A stretch of DNA of 17,919 bases. Origin: Candidatus Thorarchaeota archaeon. Lineage in GTDB: Archaea; Asgardarchaeota; Thorarchaeia; Thorarchaeales; Thorarchaeaceae. The position numbers and the translations under genes were made by a program. Numbering within the stretch: the stretch's first letter is position 1; each line of letters starts with the position of its first letter. Below, one piece after another: positions 7,319 to 13,739 of this stretch. The DNA lies in contig JAEOST010000078.1 in assembly GCA_016840245.1 (NCBI GenBank), positions 1-17,919 of the forward strand, read 5' to 3'. Under the pieces are notes generated by a model. It did no database searches, was not told the DNA's origin, and saw nothing but the letters and a program-made list of their open reading frames with translations.

Positions 7319-7328
7319 CTTTTATCAA
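7319..7328 (+). promoter_or_regulatory. TATA-like box for tRNA-Gly
   Basis: CTTTTATCAA is centred about 28 nt upstream of the mature tRNA 5' end, the expected spacing for an archaeal TBP/TFB promoter. Confidence 0.5.
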
Positions 7329-7351
7329 TTTGTAACGGTCAGGTACTCCAA

Positions 7352-7428
7352 GCGCCTGTGGTCTAGCCTGGTTAGGATAGAGCCCTCCCAAGGCTCTAGC
7401 CCGGGTTCGAATCCCGGCAGGCGCACCA
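7352..7428 (+). tRNA. tRNA-Gly (anticodon CCC), CCA encoded
   Basis: A full cloverleaf can be folded by eye. The acceptor stem GCGCCTG/CAGGCGC has seven Watson-Crick pairs and discriminator A (7425). The D arm is GTCT/GGAT with the GG of the D loop present. The anticodon stem GAGCC/GGCTC encloses loop CTCCCAA, with anticodon CCC at 7387-7389. The variable loop has 4 nt. The T arm CCGGG/CCCGG encloses TTCGAAT. C35, C36 and A73 are expected glycine identity elements. No intron is present. The CCA at 7426-7428 appears to be encoded, though a chance match cannot be excluded. The tRNA reads GGG codons. Confidence 0.96.
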
Positions 7429-7433
7429 TCTGT

Positions 7434-8069
7434 CTAGTAACTTTTCCAAGGATTAGTAAGAGCCAGTGTGATAATGATCATTCCTATTGCTAGGACCATA
7501 TCAACTAAGACTCCCAAGCCCATTGAATCAAAGGGAACTCGCATCACCTGAGATGATAGCGTCACGCCAAGTCCAATGACCAGAACGCCGCTTCGTATCT
7601 CCTGAAGTCTCCCTGTCTTCCAAGTGATTGCAAAAGTGACCATCATTGCTATTCCCAATAGGAGCATAACAGGGGATACCAGACCGATGATCATCCCTGA
7701 GCTAGTTCCTAGAAAGGTAGCTACCATCCAGTAAGAGAAGACAGCGACAACTATACGGGTATGATGCTTTTCATGCCGTTTAAGCCAGATATTTAGAAGA
7801 GCAACAAGCATTGGAAGTGTAATTACTCCAACCATGAGTGCACGTATTCTGAATATCTCAATGGTTTCAAGCACTAAGCCAGTACGAAATAGCAGCTGAA
7901 GACCCATTACTGCAATGAGTCCCATAAACATGACCCCAAAGATGAGGGGGAGGTCTGTATTGAGTCGATTCTCTTGCAAGTACCATGTTCTAAGTAGATA
8001 AGCTGATAGCACACTTGTGAACAGTATTATAGATACTGTTGGGACAACCTCAATTGTAAGATATTGCAT
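7434..8069 (-). CDS. unrecognised multi-pass membrane protein (about seven helices)
   Basis: This 211-aa protein is strongly hydrophobic, with about seven predicted transmembrane helices: roughly residues 6-27, 40-60, 70-92, 104-123, 127-147, 158-178 and 182-203. Short charged loops separate them, including LKRHEKHHTR near 96-105, a basic, histidine-rich loop that should face the cytoplasm. I recognise no family, and no conserved acidic or catalytic residue stands out inside the helices. The start is taken as the ATG at 8069, preceded by GGTG with 6 nt spacing; an upstream in-frame TTG at 8081 would add four residues. It ends 6 nt from the tRNA-Gly CCA end on the opposite strand. It is transcribed away from orc1/cdc6, so their shared upstream region is divergent. 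Confidence 0.75.
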   Translation of the reverse strand: MQYLTIEVVPTVSIILFTSVLSAYLLRTWYLQENRLNTDLPLIFGVMFMGLIAVMGLQLLFRTGLVLETIEIFRIRALMVGVITLPMLVALLNIWLKRHEKHHTRIVVAVFSYWMVATFLGTSSGMIIGLVSPVMLLLGIAMMVTFAITWKTGRLQEIRSGVLVIGLGVTLSSQVMRVPFDSMGLGVLVDMVLAIGMIIITLALTNPWKSY

Positions 8070-8188
8070 CGTCAACACCAAATTATTACATCATACCATT
8101 ATGATAGTTAATACAATAAAAGGACCAATAGAAAGTAAACCTTGTAGAAATTTACTGTAGACAGATTTAAGGACCAAAAAATGTGTGT

Positions 8189-8276
8189 TAATTATGGCGA
8201 GTGATGATTGCTATGACCCCGATGAGTCGTCTACGACGATGATATGGATCTTGAGTGAGGAGCTCGCCACTAATTA
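8189..8276. repeat. long inverted repeat with 13-bp arms and an internal hairpin (possible structured RNA)
   Basis: The arm at 8189-8201 (TAATTATGGCGAG) is the exact reverse complement of 8263-8276 apart from one bulged C at 8270. The 61-nt interior contains a second perfect hairpin, TCGTC-TAC-GACGA (8227-8239). Such nesting is unlikely by chance in non-coding DNA. It could be a small RNA, a leader structure or a cruciform in an origin. A box-C-like GTGATGA (8201-8207) abuts the 5' arm, but no CTGA box D precedes the 3' arm. Confidence 0.5.
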
Positions 8277-8296
8277 CTTTCGGGTACCTCTACCAT

Positions 8297-8328
8297 GATT
8301 GTGCTTTTAATCGCACAATCGCACAATG
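8297..8328 (+). promoter_or_regulatory. GCACAAT repeats (one inverted, two tandem) abutting the orc1 TATA box
   Basis: GATTGTGC (8297-8304) is the exact reverse complement of GCACAATC (8313-8320), with an 8-nt spacer. GCACAATG (8321-8328) immediately repeats the half-site in tandem. The last copy ends where the TATA element begins, in the BRE position, so a bound protein would interfere with TFB. This suggests an operator for autoregulation by Orc1 or by the small winged-helix protein encoded downstream, or initiator-binding sites. Confidence 0.45.
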
Positions 8329-8337
8329 CTTTTAAGG
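8328..8337 (+). promoter_or_regulatory. TATA-like box for orc1/cdc6
   Basis: GCTTTTAAGG is centred about 34 nt upstream of the ATG at 8367, so transcription would start only about 8 nt ahead of the start codon. A second TTTTAA lies at 8305-8310 inside the operator-like palindrome. The same decamer occurs on the minus strand ahead of rfcS. Confidence 0.5.
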
Positions 8338-8366
8338 TGGGGCGATAGCACCATCGACGAACTCTG

Positions 8367-9575
8367 ATGCCTCGCAATTTCGTTGAAGATGAACTTAGTA
8401 AACGAAGTGTATTCAAGTCAGAGCAGTTGTTATCGATAGACTACGTGCCAGAGTCGCTTCCGCACCGAGAGGAAGAATTACGCTCTCTTGCTCAAGGATT
8501 TAGGACGCTGATTAAGACACCTGGAAAGACCAGTCTTAGGTTCGTGATAGAGGGATCTGTGGGGACTGGAAAGACTGCAGTCACAAAACGTTTTGCCCAA
8601 CAGATGGTCCAAGCTGCTGAAAGGCGAGGTATTCGATTTCATAGTATTCACATAAATTGCCGAGTCAACAAGAGCGAGTATCTAGTCTATCTCAGGATAC
8701 TTCGTGAATTCAGGCCCAAGTTTCCCCAGCGAGGTCACTCGCCAGAAGAGTTGCTTCAGATGATACTTGAGGCACTTGATACAGAAGATAGATACCTTCT
8801 TCTCGTCCTAGATGAACTGGACTATTTCATCAAACAAAGGGGGGCAGATATTCTCTATAACCTTACTCGTCTCATGGATGATAGGCTGAATGCACCACAA
8901 CGCCTTTCGATTATAGCTGTTGGTCGAGATATTCCTCTGGATACCGGTGTGCTTGATCCTAGTACTCTCAGCACGTTACAAAGGAATGTACTACGTTTTG
9001 ACAAATATCCATCAGTCGCATTATTTGACATTCTCAAAGAAAGGACTGGTATGGCATTCGAGGAAGATGTGGTTATGGATGATACGCTTCGAGTCATAGC
9101 AGATATTGCTTCCGATCGGGGAGATGCCAGATATGCGATTGAGTTGTTATGGCGTGCAGGAAAACAAGCAGATTATGAAGAAGTTGACAGAGTTGTACCG
9201 GACTTTGCACGTAAAGCGAAATCTGATACTCATCCAGAGCTGAGAAAAGAGGTCTTTGCTGCTCTTCCGATGCAGAGTAAACTCTTACTTCTTGCCTCTG
9301 CTAGACGCCTCAAGGAGAACCGGGGCGACTATGTTACAATGGGAGAAGTGGAAGAGGTGTATAGATCTGTATGTGAAGAGTATGGTGAGGAACCACGGGC
9401 TCATACACAGGTCTGGGAGTGGGTACAAGATTTGAACGCACATGGAGTTGTTGATACAAAGCGTTCAGGGACTGGTCAGAGAGGGCAGACCACCATGATT
9501 GGCTTTTCTGAGGTGCCAGCCGAGATGCTAGAATCCTTTCTCTTAGAGTTGCTTGAGGGTCGGAGGTTGAAGTGA
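8367..9575 (+). CDS. cdc6: replication initiator Orc1/Cdc6
   Basis: This 402-aa AAA+ protein binds origins and recruits the MCM helicase. The Walker A motif is GSVGTGKT (63-70) and Walker B is LLVLDELD (145-152). A sensor-2 region GDARYAIELLWRAG is near residues 252-265. The C-terminal winged helix contains HTQVWEWVQDLNAHGVVDT followed by the SGTGQRGQTT wing. Length and order are normal for archaeal Orc1/Cdc6. The ATG at 8367 is used because a TATA box about 34 nt upstream implies a near-leaderless transcript. The downstream winged-helix gene begins 4 nt after its stop and truA follows closely, so the three probably form an operon. Confidence 0.95.
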   Translation: MPRNFVEDELSKRSVFKSEQLLSIDYVPESLPHREEELRSLAQGFRTLIKTPGKTSLRFVIEGSVGTGKTAVTKRFAQQMVQAAERRGIRFHSIHINCRVNKSEYLVYLRILREFRPKFPQRGHSPEELLQMILEALDTEDRYLLLVLDELDYFIKQRGADILYNLTRLMDDRLNAPQRLSIIAVGRDIPLDTGVLDPSTLSTLQRNVLRFDKYPSVALFDILKERTGMAFEEDVVMDDTLRVIADIASDRGDARYAIELLWRAGKQADYEEVDRVVPDFARKAKSDTHPELRKEVFAALPMQSKLLLLASARRLKENRGDYVTMGEVEEVYRSVCEEYGEEPRAHTQVWEWVQDLNAHGVVDTKRSGTGQRGQTTMIGFSEVPAEMLESFLLELLEGRRLK

Positions 9576-9579
9576 ACCT

Positions 9580-9864
9580 ATGACATCAAGCACTGCACCA
9601 AAAGTAGCCATTGAGGATTTATTCTCATCACGAGGGCGTATCAAGGTGCTGAAAGAACTGGCATTATCTACTGAGCTGAATATCTCAGAGTTATGCAGAC
9701 GAATTGGACTTAATCATACTACAACCAAGTCGCATCTCATTGTACTAATAGAATCAGGGCTTGTTGAAGAGAAGACATTTGGGCGTATCAAAATTTACCG
9801 TTTTTGTGCAGAAGATCTCAGAGCAAGAGCTCTCAAGAACCTTCTTGACCTCTGGGAATCCTAG
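9580..9864 (+). CDS. small winged-helix DNA-binding protein co-transcribed with orc1/cdc6
   Basis: This 94-aa protein is a single winged helix-turn-helix domain. Visible elements are the first helix SSRGRIKVLKELALSTELN (16-34), the helix-turn-helix ISELCRRIGLNHTTTKSHLIVLIESGLV (35-62), where HTTTKSHL is the likely recognition helix, and the wing EEKTFGRIKIYRF (63-75), then a C-terminal helix for dimerisation. It resembles archaeal ArsR/PadR-like one-domain regulators. It sits 4 nt after the orc1/cdc6 stop, so it may regulate this operon, for instance through the GCACAAT sites upstream; that link is my inference. It is not closely similar to the other small winged-helix protein at 6216 beyond the fold. 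Confidence 0.82.
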   Translation: MTSSTAPKVAIEDLFSSRGRIKVLKELALSTELNISELCRRIGLNHTTTKSHLIVLIESGLVEEKTFGRIKIYRFCAEDLRARALKNLLDLWES

Positions 9865-9882
9865 TGGAGTGTGTTGTCTTCA

Positions 9883-10710
9883 ATGGGGGCCTATCTGGGG
9901 CGAGTGTTTTACCTTGGGACTCAATACTATGGGTCTCAGTGGCAACCCGGAGTCAGGACGGTCCAGATGGAGCTAATCAATGCAATATCCAAATGGAGCG
10001 GTGAGTTTCATACTCATGAAACTGTGGTACTATCAGGACGTACCGATAGAGGGGTACATAGTATTGGCCAGATTGTTCTTGTGCAGACTGAGAAGCGATT
10101 TGATATTGACCGTATTAACAAATATCTTCCTGATGATATTGTAATTTGGGCATATGCAGATGCACCAGAAGGGTTCCATCCTCGGTATAGCATCTTGATG
10201 CGACACTACAGATACTATCTCAGTGAAATGAAAGAACTTGATTTATGCTCGATTCGAAAGGCGCTGCAGGGATTCGTGGGGAGTCATGACTATAGCCAGT
10301 TGTCGAAACCAGATGGAGATCGAGGTACTTTTGCCACAATCCTGAATGCAAATGTTGTTGATCATGATGGGTTGCTGTCTTTCGATTTCTTTGGAACCAG
10401 TTTCTTATGGAAACTAGTGAGGAAGACTGTTGCACTGATGGTACGAATCGGTCAGGGGGAGTTCCCACCGGATATAGTCACGGATTTACTTCAAGGTAAA
10501 ACAACCGTTGCGGGTGGAATAAATCCTGCACCTCCCGAAGGACTTGTACTTGTTGAATCGGTAGTCCCAATTCGAATGATTACGAGTAAATATGCACTTG
10601 GAAGAATCAGGTCGCAGGTTGGAACGCATCTCATCTTTTTACATAGAACTGTTAGGACATTATCCGCTGTGGCTAGCGACTTTTTCTCCGACCAAATGTT
10701 CCCTTTTTGA
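9883..10710 (+). CDS. truA: tRNA pseudouridine synthase A
   Basis: This 275-aa protein converts uridines in the tRNA anticodon stem-loop (positions 38-40) to pseudouridine. The catalytic Asp lies in SGRTDRGVHS (Asp55). Other TruA hallmarks are the N-terminal FYLGTQYYGSQWQPG, PDDIVIW (about 85-91), RHYRYYL (about 107-113), DFFGTSFLWKLVRKTV (about 162-177) and NPAPPEGLVL (about 210-219). The start is uncertain: ATG 9883 is the first ATG, but GTG 9871 and TTG 9874 are in frame and closer to a GGAG at 9866-9869. It follows the small winged-helix gene closely. Its last 38 nt overlap the end of rfcL on the opposite strand. Confidence 0.93.
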   Translation: MGAYLGRVFYLGTQYYGSQWQPGVRTVQMELINAISKWSGEFHTHETVVLSGRTDRGVHSIGQIVLVQTEKRFDIDRINKYLPDDIVIWAYADAPEGFHPRYSILMRHYRYYLSEMKELDLCSIRKALQGFVGSHDYSQLSKPDGDRGTFATILNANVVDHDGLLSFDFFGTSFLWKLVRKTVALMVRIGQGEFPPDIVTDLLQGKTTVAGGINPAPPEGLVLVESVVPIRMITSKYALGRIRSQVGTHLIFLHRTVRTLSAVASDFFSDQMFPF

Positions 10711-11893
10711 CTCCTAACCAATCGGTAAATTCTTTCTCTAATCTGGGACTCCGACTAACAATCCTTTCAATTGCATCTTGATGTGTACGTGCTACTCGTT
10801 GTCTGGATACACCAGTTGCTCTTGCCAGTCTGCTTAGAACGCCGGTCTGCTTCTGCCGATTCATATTTCCTCGCCACATAAGTAATGGCCAAGAAGGTTG
10901 TGAGTACTCTACTTTGCGAAAGGGAGTTTTGGATCGACTAGTAGCCATACCTGTAGACATGAAGTCATACACATATGCAAGCAATCGCCAGTTAGGACCC
11001 TTCCAGATTCTTCCTAGGTACAAGTCAGCAAGAGCTAAAGCCTCAAGTCCATTCTCAAGTTCTTCTGGTGTTGTAAGATGATGATGGACATTTTCCTCCA
11101 GCCATAGTAGGAGTTTGTCATGGTCAACATTAGATTCTGACAATGTTCGTTTTGCCGTCGTCACATCAGTTGTCATGAACAAACGTCTGAGTGTGTCTTC
11201 TGTATTTCTTCGGATGTCACGGGATGTGATTTCAATCTGCTCAGAATCAGATCCACCCTTGACAATTAGTTCCAAGTCAGAGATAGCAGCTCGAAGATCA
11301 CCACCGGAACTGTTGATTATCTCAGCTAACTCTTCATCACTAACTTTGAGTTTCTGTTTTGTTTTGATTCGTTTCAAGACCTCTAGCATATCATCAGGCG
11401 TGATTGGTCCAAATGTGAAAATACGGCATTTTTTGACCAAGTCCTTTAATCTTGGGCTTTCGGGATCATTTGCCGTCATCACTATGGGGTGAACTGTACT
11501 CTCGATGATTTTTAGAATCGCACCGACTCCACCCCTATCACTTGTCCCTGAGAGTCCATCTACCTCATCAAGCAGAATAATCCGGGCGCTCCCATCAAGA
11601 GTTTGTTGTGTAGCAGCTAGCCATACTTGAGTTTCTATGTGCGCCTTGTTACGTTTGTCACTGGCATTGAACTCAACTATTTCTGCACCTAAATCGCTAA
11701 CCAGCGCACCTACAGAGGCGGTCTTTCCTACACCTGGAGGTCCTAGTAGTAAGGCTGCTCTATGATCCGGTATACCTTTCTTCCATGAATTGAGCCATTC
11801 TAAGAGACCTTGTAACTGAGGGAGATTCCCAACTAATTCGCTCAGACTTCTGGGACGATGCTTCTCGGGCCATGGAAGGTGGTCAGGTTCCAT
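10673..11893 (-). CDS. rfcL: replication factor C large subunit (clamp loader)
   Basis: This 406-aa AAA+ protein pairs with RfcS to load the PCNA clamp. It has the N-terminal PWPEKHRPRSLSELVGN typical of RfcL, Walker A GPPGVGKT (51-58), FNASDKRN (75-82), Walker B IILLDEVDG (105-113), sensor-2-like GGDLRAAISDLEL (about 196-208) and the DTLRRLFM collar segment (about 233-240). It is shorter than many archaeal RfcL proteins and ends GVKKGTFGRRKSR, with no recognisable PCNA-binding PIP box (Q-x-x-L/I-x-x-F-F). The ATG at 11893 lies 3 nt after the rfcS stop, so translation is coupled. The 3' end overlaps that of truA. Confidence 0.95.
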   Translation of the reverse strand: MEPDHLPWPEKHRPRSLSELVGNLPQLQGLLEWLNSWKKGIPDHRAALLLGPPGVGKTASVGALVSDLGAEIVEFNASDKRNKAHIETQVWLAATQQTLDGSARIILLDEVDGLSGTSDRGGVGAILKIIESTVHPIVMTANDPESPRLKDLVKKCRIFTFGPITPDDMLEVLKRIKTKQKLKVSDEELAEIINSSGGDLRAAISDLELIVKGGSDSEQIEITSRDIRRNTEDTLRRLFMTTDVTTAKRTLSESNVDHDKLLLWLEENVHHHLTTPEELENGLEALALADLYLGRIWKGPNWRLLAYVYDFMSTGMATSRSKTPFRKVEYSQPSWPLLMWRGNMNRQKQTGVLSRLARATGVSRQRVARTHQDAIERIVSRSPRLEKEFTDWLGVKKGTFGRRKSR

Positions 11894-11896
11894 ACC

Positions 11897-12850
11897 TCAT
11901 TCCAGCTCCCGACCTATATAGCCTAAAAGTGACGACAGTTGAACTTCTCCACTTGCACCCTCAGCAATACGAAATTCAGTTTCAGCAGTCCTCTCTAGGA
12001 TAGACATCCTTGCGCCCTCGGAGAGTTCAAGTTTAGCTATCTCTCTATGAATCTGCCTCACTAAATCAACTGGTGATACCCCTTCATGATAGATTAGGGT
12101 CCGAAGGTCGTCAAGTGCACCATCGAATTTCTTTTCCTGTGCAGAATGTAGCATATCTTGTATTCGTTTTGGACTAGCACGGCCTGAAATCGAAAAGACT
12201 GAGGAATCTATGACTTCTGTGCCGGCGGATGATGCTGCTTGTAAGAGATTGATTGCAGCTCGCATATCACCTTCTGCAATGTAGAGGATCGCTTCCAGTC
12301 CAGTAGGTTTTAGCTGTACTTTCTCGGTCTTTGCGATATATTTCAGCCGTTTGGAAACTGCGTCCTCGTTTAGGCGGTTGAACTTGAAAATAGCACATCG
12401 TGACTGAATGGGCGGGATTATTCGACTTGAATAATTGCAAATCAGAATCATTCGACATGATGATGCGTATGATTCCATTGTTCGTCTTAGCGCGTGTTGA
12501 GCATCAGTAGTCAGATGGTCAGCCTCATCCAAGACCAGTATCTTGAATGGTGCATCACTTGTTGGCATCACACGAGCAAAGTTCTTGATTTGGTTTCTGA
12601 CTACATCTATACCTCTCTCGTCACTGGCGTTAAGTTCCATGAAGTTACGGTCGTAGGACTCTGCAAACAGATCATGGGCCATAGCCATTCCTGCCGTAGT
12701 CTTAGCCGTACCCGGAGGTCCAGCAAATAGACAATGAGGTACAGTTCTGAGTTCCACGAACTTCTTTAGTTTCTCGATAACAGACTCTTGGCCAACGATA
12801 TCACCCAGAGTTGTGGGACGATGTTTTTCAGTCCAAAGATCAATCTCCAT
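11897..12850 (-). CDS. rfcS: replication factor C small subunit (clamp loader)
   Basis: This 317-aa AAA+ protein provides most of the ATPase sites of the clamp loader. It begins DLWTEKHRPTTLGDIVGQ, then has Walker A GPPGTAKT (44-51), FMELNASDERGIDVVR (70-85), Walker B ILVLDEADHLT (104-114), RRTME (122-126), the arginine-finger SRC motif (150-152) and sensor-2 GDMRAAINLLQ. The length is normal. Walker A carries Ala where Gly is usual (GTAKT for GTGKT), a tolerated change. The ATG at 12850 is the first residue of the conserved start, and rfcL follows after 3 nt. It is divergent from the GINS gene. Confidence 0.97.
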   Translation of the reverse strand: MEIDLWTEKHRPTTLGDIVGQESVIEKLKKFVELRTVPHCLFAGPPGTAKTTAGMAMAHDLFAESYDRNFMELNASDERGIDVVRNQIKNFARVMPTSDAPFKILVLDEADHLTTDAQHALRRTMESYASSCRMILICNYSSRIIPPIQSRCAIFKFNRLNEDAVSKRLKYIAKTEKVQLKPTGLEAILYIAEGDMRAAINLLQAASSAGTEVIDSSVFSISGRASPKRIQDMLHSAQEKKFDGALDDLRTLIYHEGVSPVDLVRQIHREIAKLELSEGARMSILERTAETEFRIAEGASGEVQLSSLLGYIGRELE

Positions 12851-12921
12851 TCTACATCGACATCCATTCAGTCAGACTCTTTTTGTCCAAATCCAGACAT
12901 AAGCGTTCATTGTCAAGTGGC

Positions 12922-12931
12922 CTTAAAAGCT
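12922..12931 (-). promoter_or_regulatory. TATA-like box for rfcS-rfcL
   Basis: On the minus strand this reads GCTTTTAAGG, the same decamer as the orc1 TATA box. It lies about 72-81 nt upstream of the rfcS ATG, predicting a leader of about 50 nt. Confidence 0.45.
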
Positions 12932-12960
12932 TCTCCGGGAAATAACGAGCTGAAGATGGA

Positions 12961-12968
12961 TTTATCAT
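12961..12968 (+). promoter_or_regulatory. TATA-like box for the GINS gene
   Basis: TTTATCAT lies 32-39 nt ahead of the ATG at 13000. Transcription would then start near 12990, giving an almost leaderless message and supporting the ATG at 13000 over the upstream GTG at 12982. Confidence 0.4.
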
Positions 12969-12999
12969 AGAATATGCCTGTGTGAGTGTGTGTGTGAAG

Positions 13000-13560
13000 A
13001 TGAAGATATGTGCCCAGCCTAACGAGATAGTTGAACGTTATCAGATGGCATTTATGAATGAGGTACGCAGTTGTGAATTCCTCAAGGCCCTTCCAAAGAT
13101 GACCGTCGGAGGAAAGGAGATTGGTCCATTTGAGGTCGGACAACAGGCTAGCTTACCAAACTGGGTTCTTGAAAGGTTTCTGATGGATAGTATTGTTGAG
13201 ATAGCGCCTGAAGACTCCTACGAATCGATGGTACGATTACAGACCCACTACAGGGGAGAGAATAAACAGCCAAGACTTCAGGAACTGCCACCACTGCTTT
13301 ATGCTGCACTGAGCAAGAAGATGCATCGACTTCAGAGTGACAAGACATCCTTAGATCCAAGGTTACATGAGGACATAGAAAGGATTGAAACTATGATTAA
13401 AGTGATGATTGATACACGACTCTCCAAAATATTGCGAGCAGCCAAATCGGGGATGTATCAAGACAAACGAAAACAGATGACCTTTGAAGAGCGATGGTTA
13501 TGTGATGAGATTGCAGGACTCCTCTCAGCATGGCGCGAAGAGGTATTGAAATCCCTGTAA
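13000..13560 (+). CDS. GINS complex subunit, Gins23-type domain order
   Basis: This 186-aa protein looks like an archaeal GINS subunit, which ties MCM to Cdc45/GAN in the CMG helicase. A small N-terminal B-like domain, about residues 32-68, contains VGGKEIGPFEVGQQASLPNWVLE; the G-P-F-x-x-G then L-P-x-W pattern is that of Psf2/Psf3. The helical A domain, about residues 90-186, contains RLQELPPLLYAAL, then RLSKILRAAKSG (about 140-151) and FEERWLCDEI. This B-then-A order is that of Gins23, rather than Gins51 (A then B). The ATG at 13000 is preferred; in-frame GTG codons upstream sit in a TG-rich tract. mcm follows on the same strand after 179 nt. Confidence 0.83.
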   Translation: MKICAQPNEIVERYQMAFMNEVRSCEFLKALPKMTVGGKEIGPFEVGQQASLPNWVLERFLMDSIVEIAPEDSYESMVRLQTHYRGENKQPRLQELPPLLYAALSKKMHRLQSDKTSLDPRLHEDIERIETMIKVMIDTRLSKILRAAKSGMYQDKRKQMTFEERWLCDEIAGLLSAWREEVLKSL

Positions 13561-13604
13561 AAGGCGGGGATAGTTTAAGAATCTGGCAGAGTTAAAAAGG
13601 AAAA

Positions 13605-13619
13605 CTCGCAGCTAGCGAG
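13605..13619. repeat. short perfect hairpin in the GINS-mcm gap
   Basis: CTCGC-AGCTA-GCGAG forms a five-pair stem with a five-nt loop. It sits just after GTTAAAAAGG (13591-13600), a weak TATA-like string, and about 120 nt ahead of the mcm ATG. No U-tract follows, so a terminator is not supported; a leader hairpin is possible. The rest of the gap (13561-13739) shows only AT-rich strings. Confidence 0.3.
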
Positions 13620-13739
13620 AGCGGGATTAATAACAATCCACTCGAACTAATAGATAAGTCCAAGTCAGGCTCGTTGGAACGGGGTGCACCTTGCTGGATT
13701 CATACGCTAGACAGACAACAATCGAGGCGAATAGATGAG

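Larger units (their letters stand above)
8070..8366. other. intergenic region upstream of orc1/cdc6; candidate origin/control region
   Basis: This 297-nt gap is the longest non-coding stretch in the window. The left part (about 8085-8195) is AT-rich and contains AAGGACCAA twice (8120-8128 and 8169-8177). The centre holds a long inverted repeat (8189-8276) and the right part holds three GCACAAT-type half-sites next to the orc1 TATA box. Archaeal origins commonly lie directly upstream of orc1/cdc6 and combine AT-rich DNA with initiator-binding repeats. I see no sequence that clearly matches the classical ORB consensus, so origin function is inferred from position and structure only. Confidence 0.4.

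Noticed and set aside
8196..8268. C/D-box sRNA in the orc1 upstream region (GTGATGA next to a GGCGAG/CTCGCC stem)
   Set aside because: No CTGA box D precedes the 3' stem strand and no clean C'/D' pair is present; kept only as a structured repeat.
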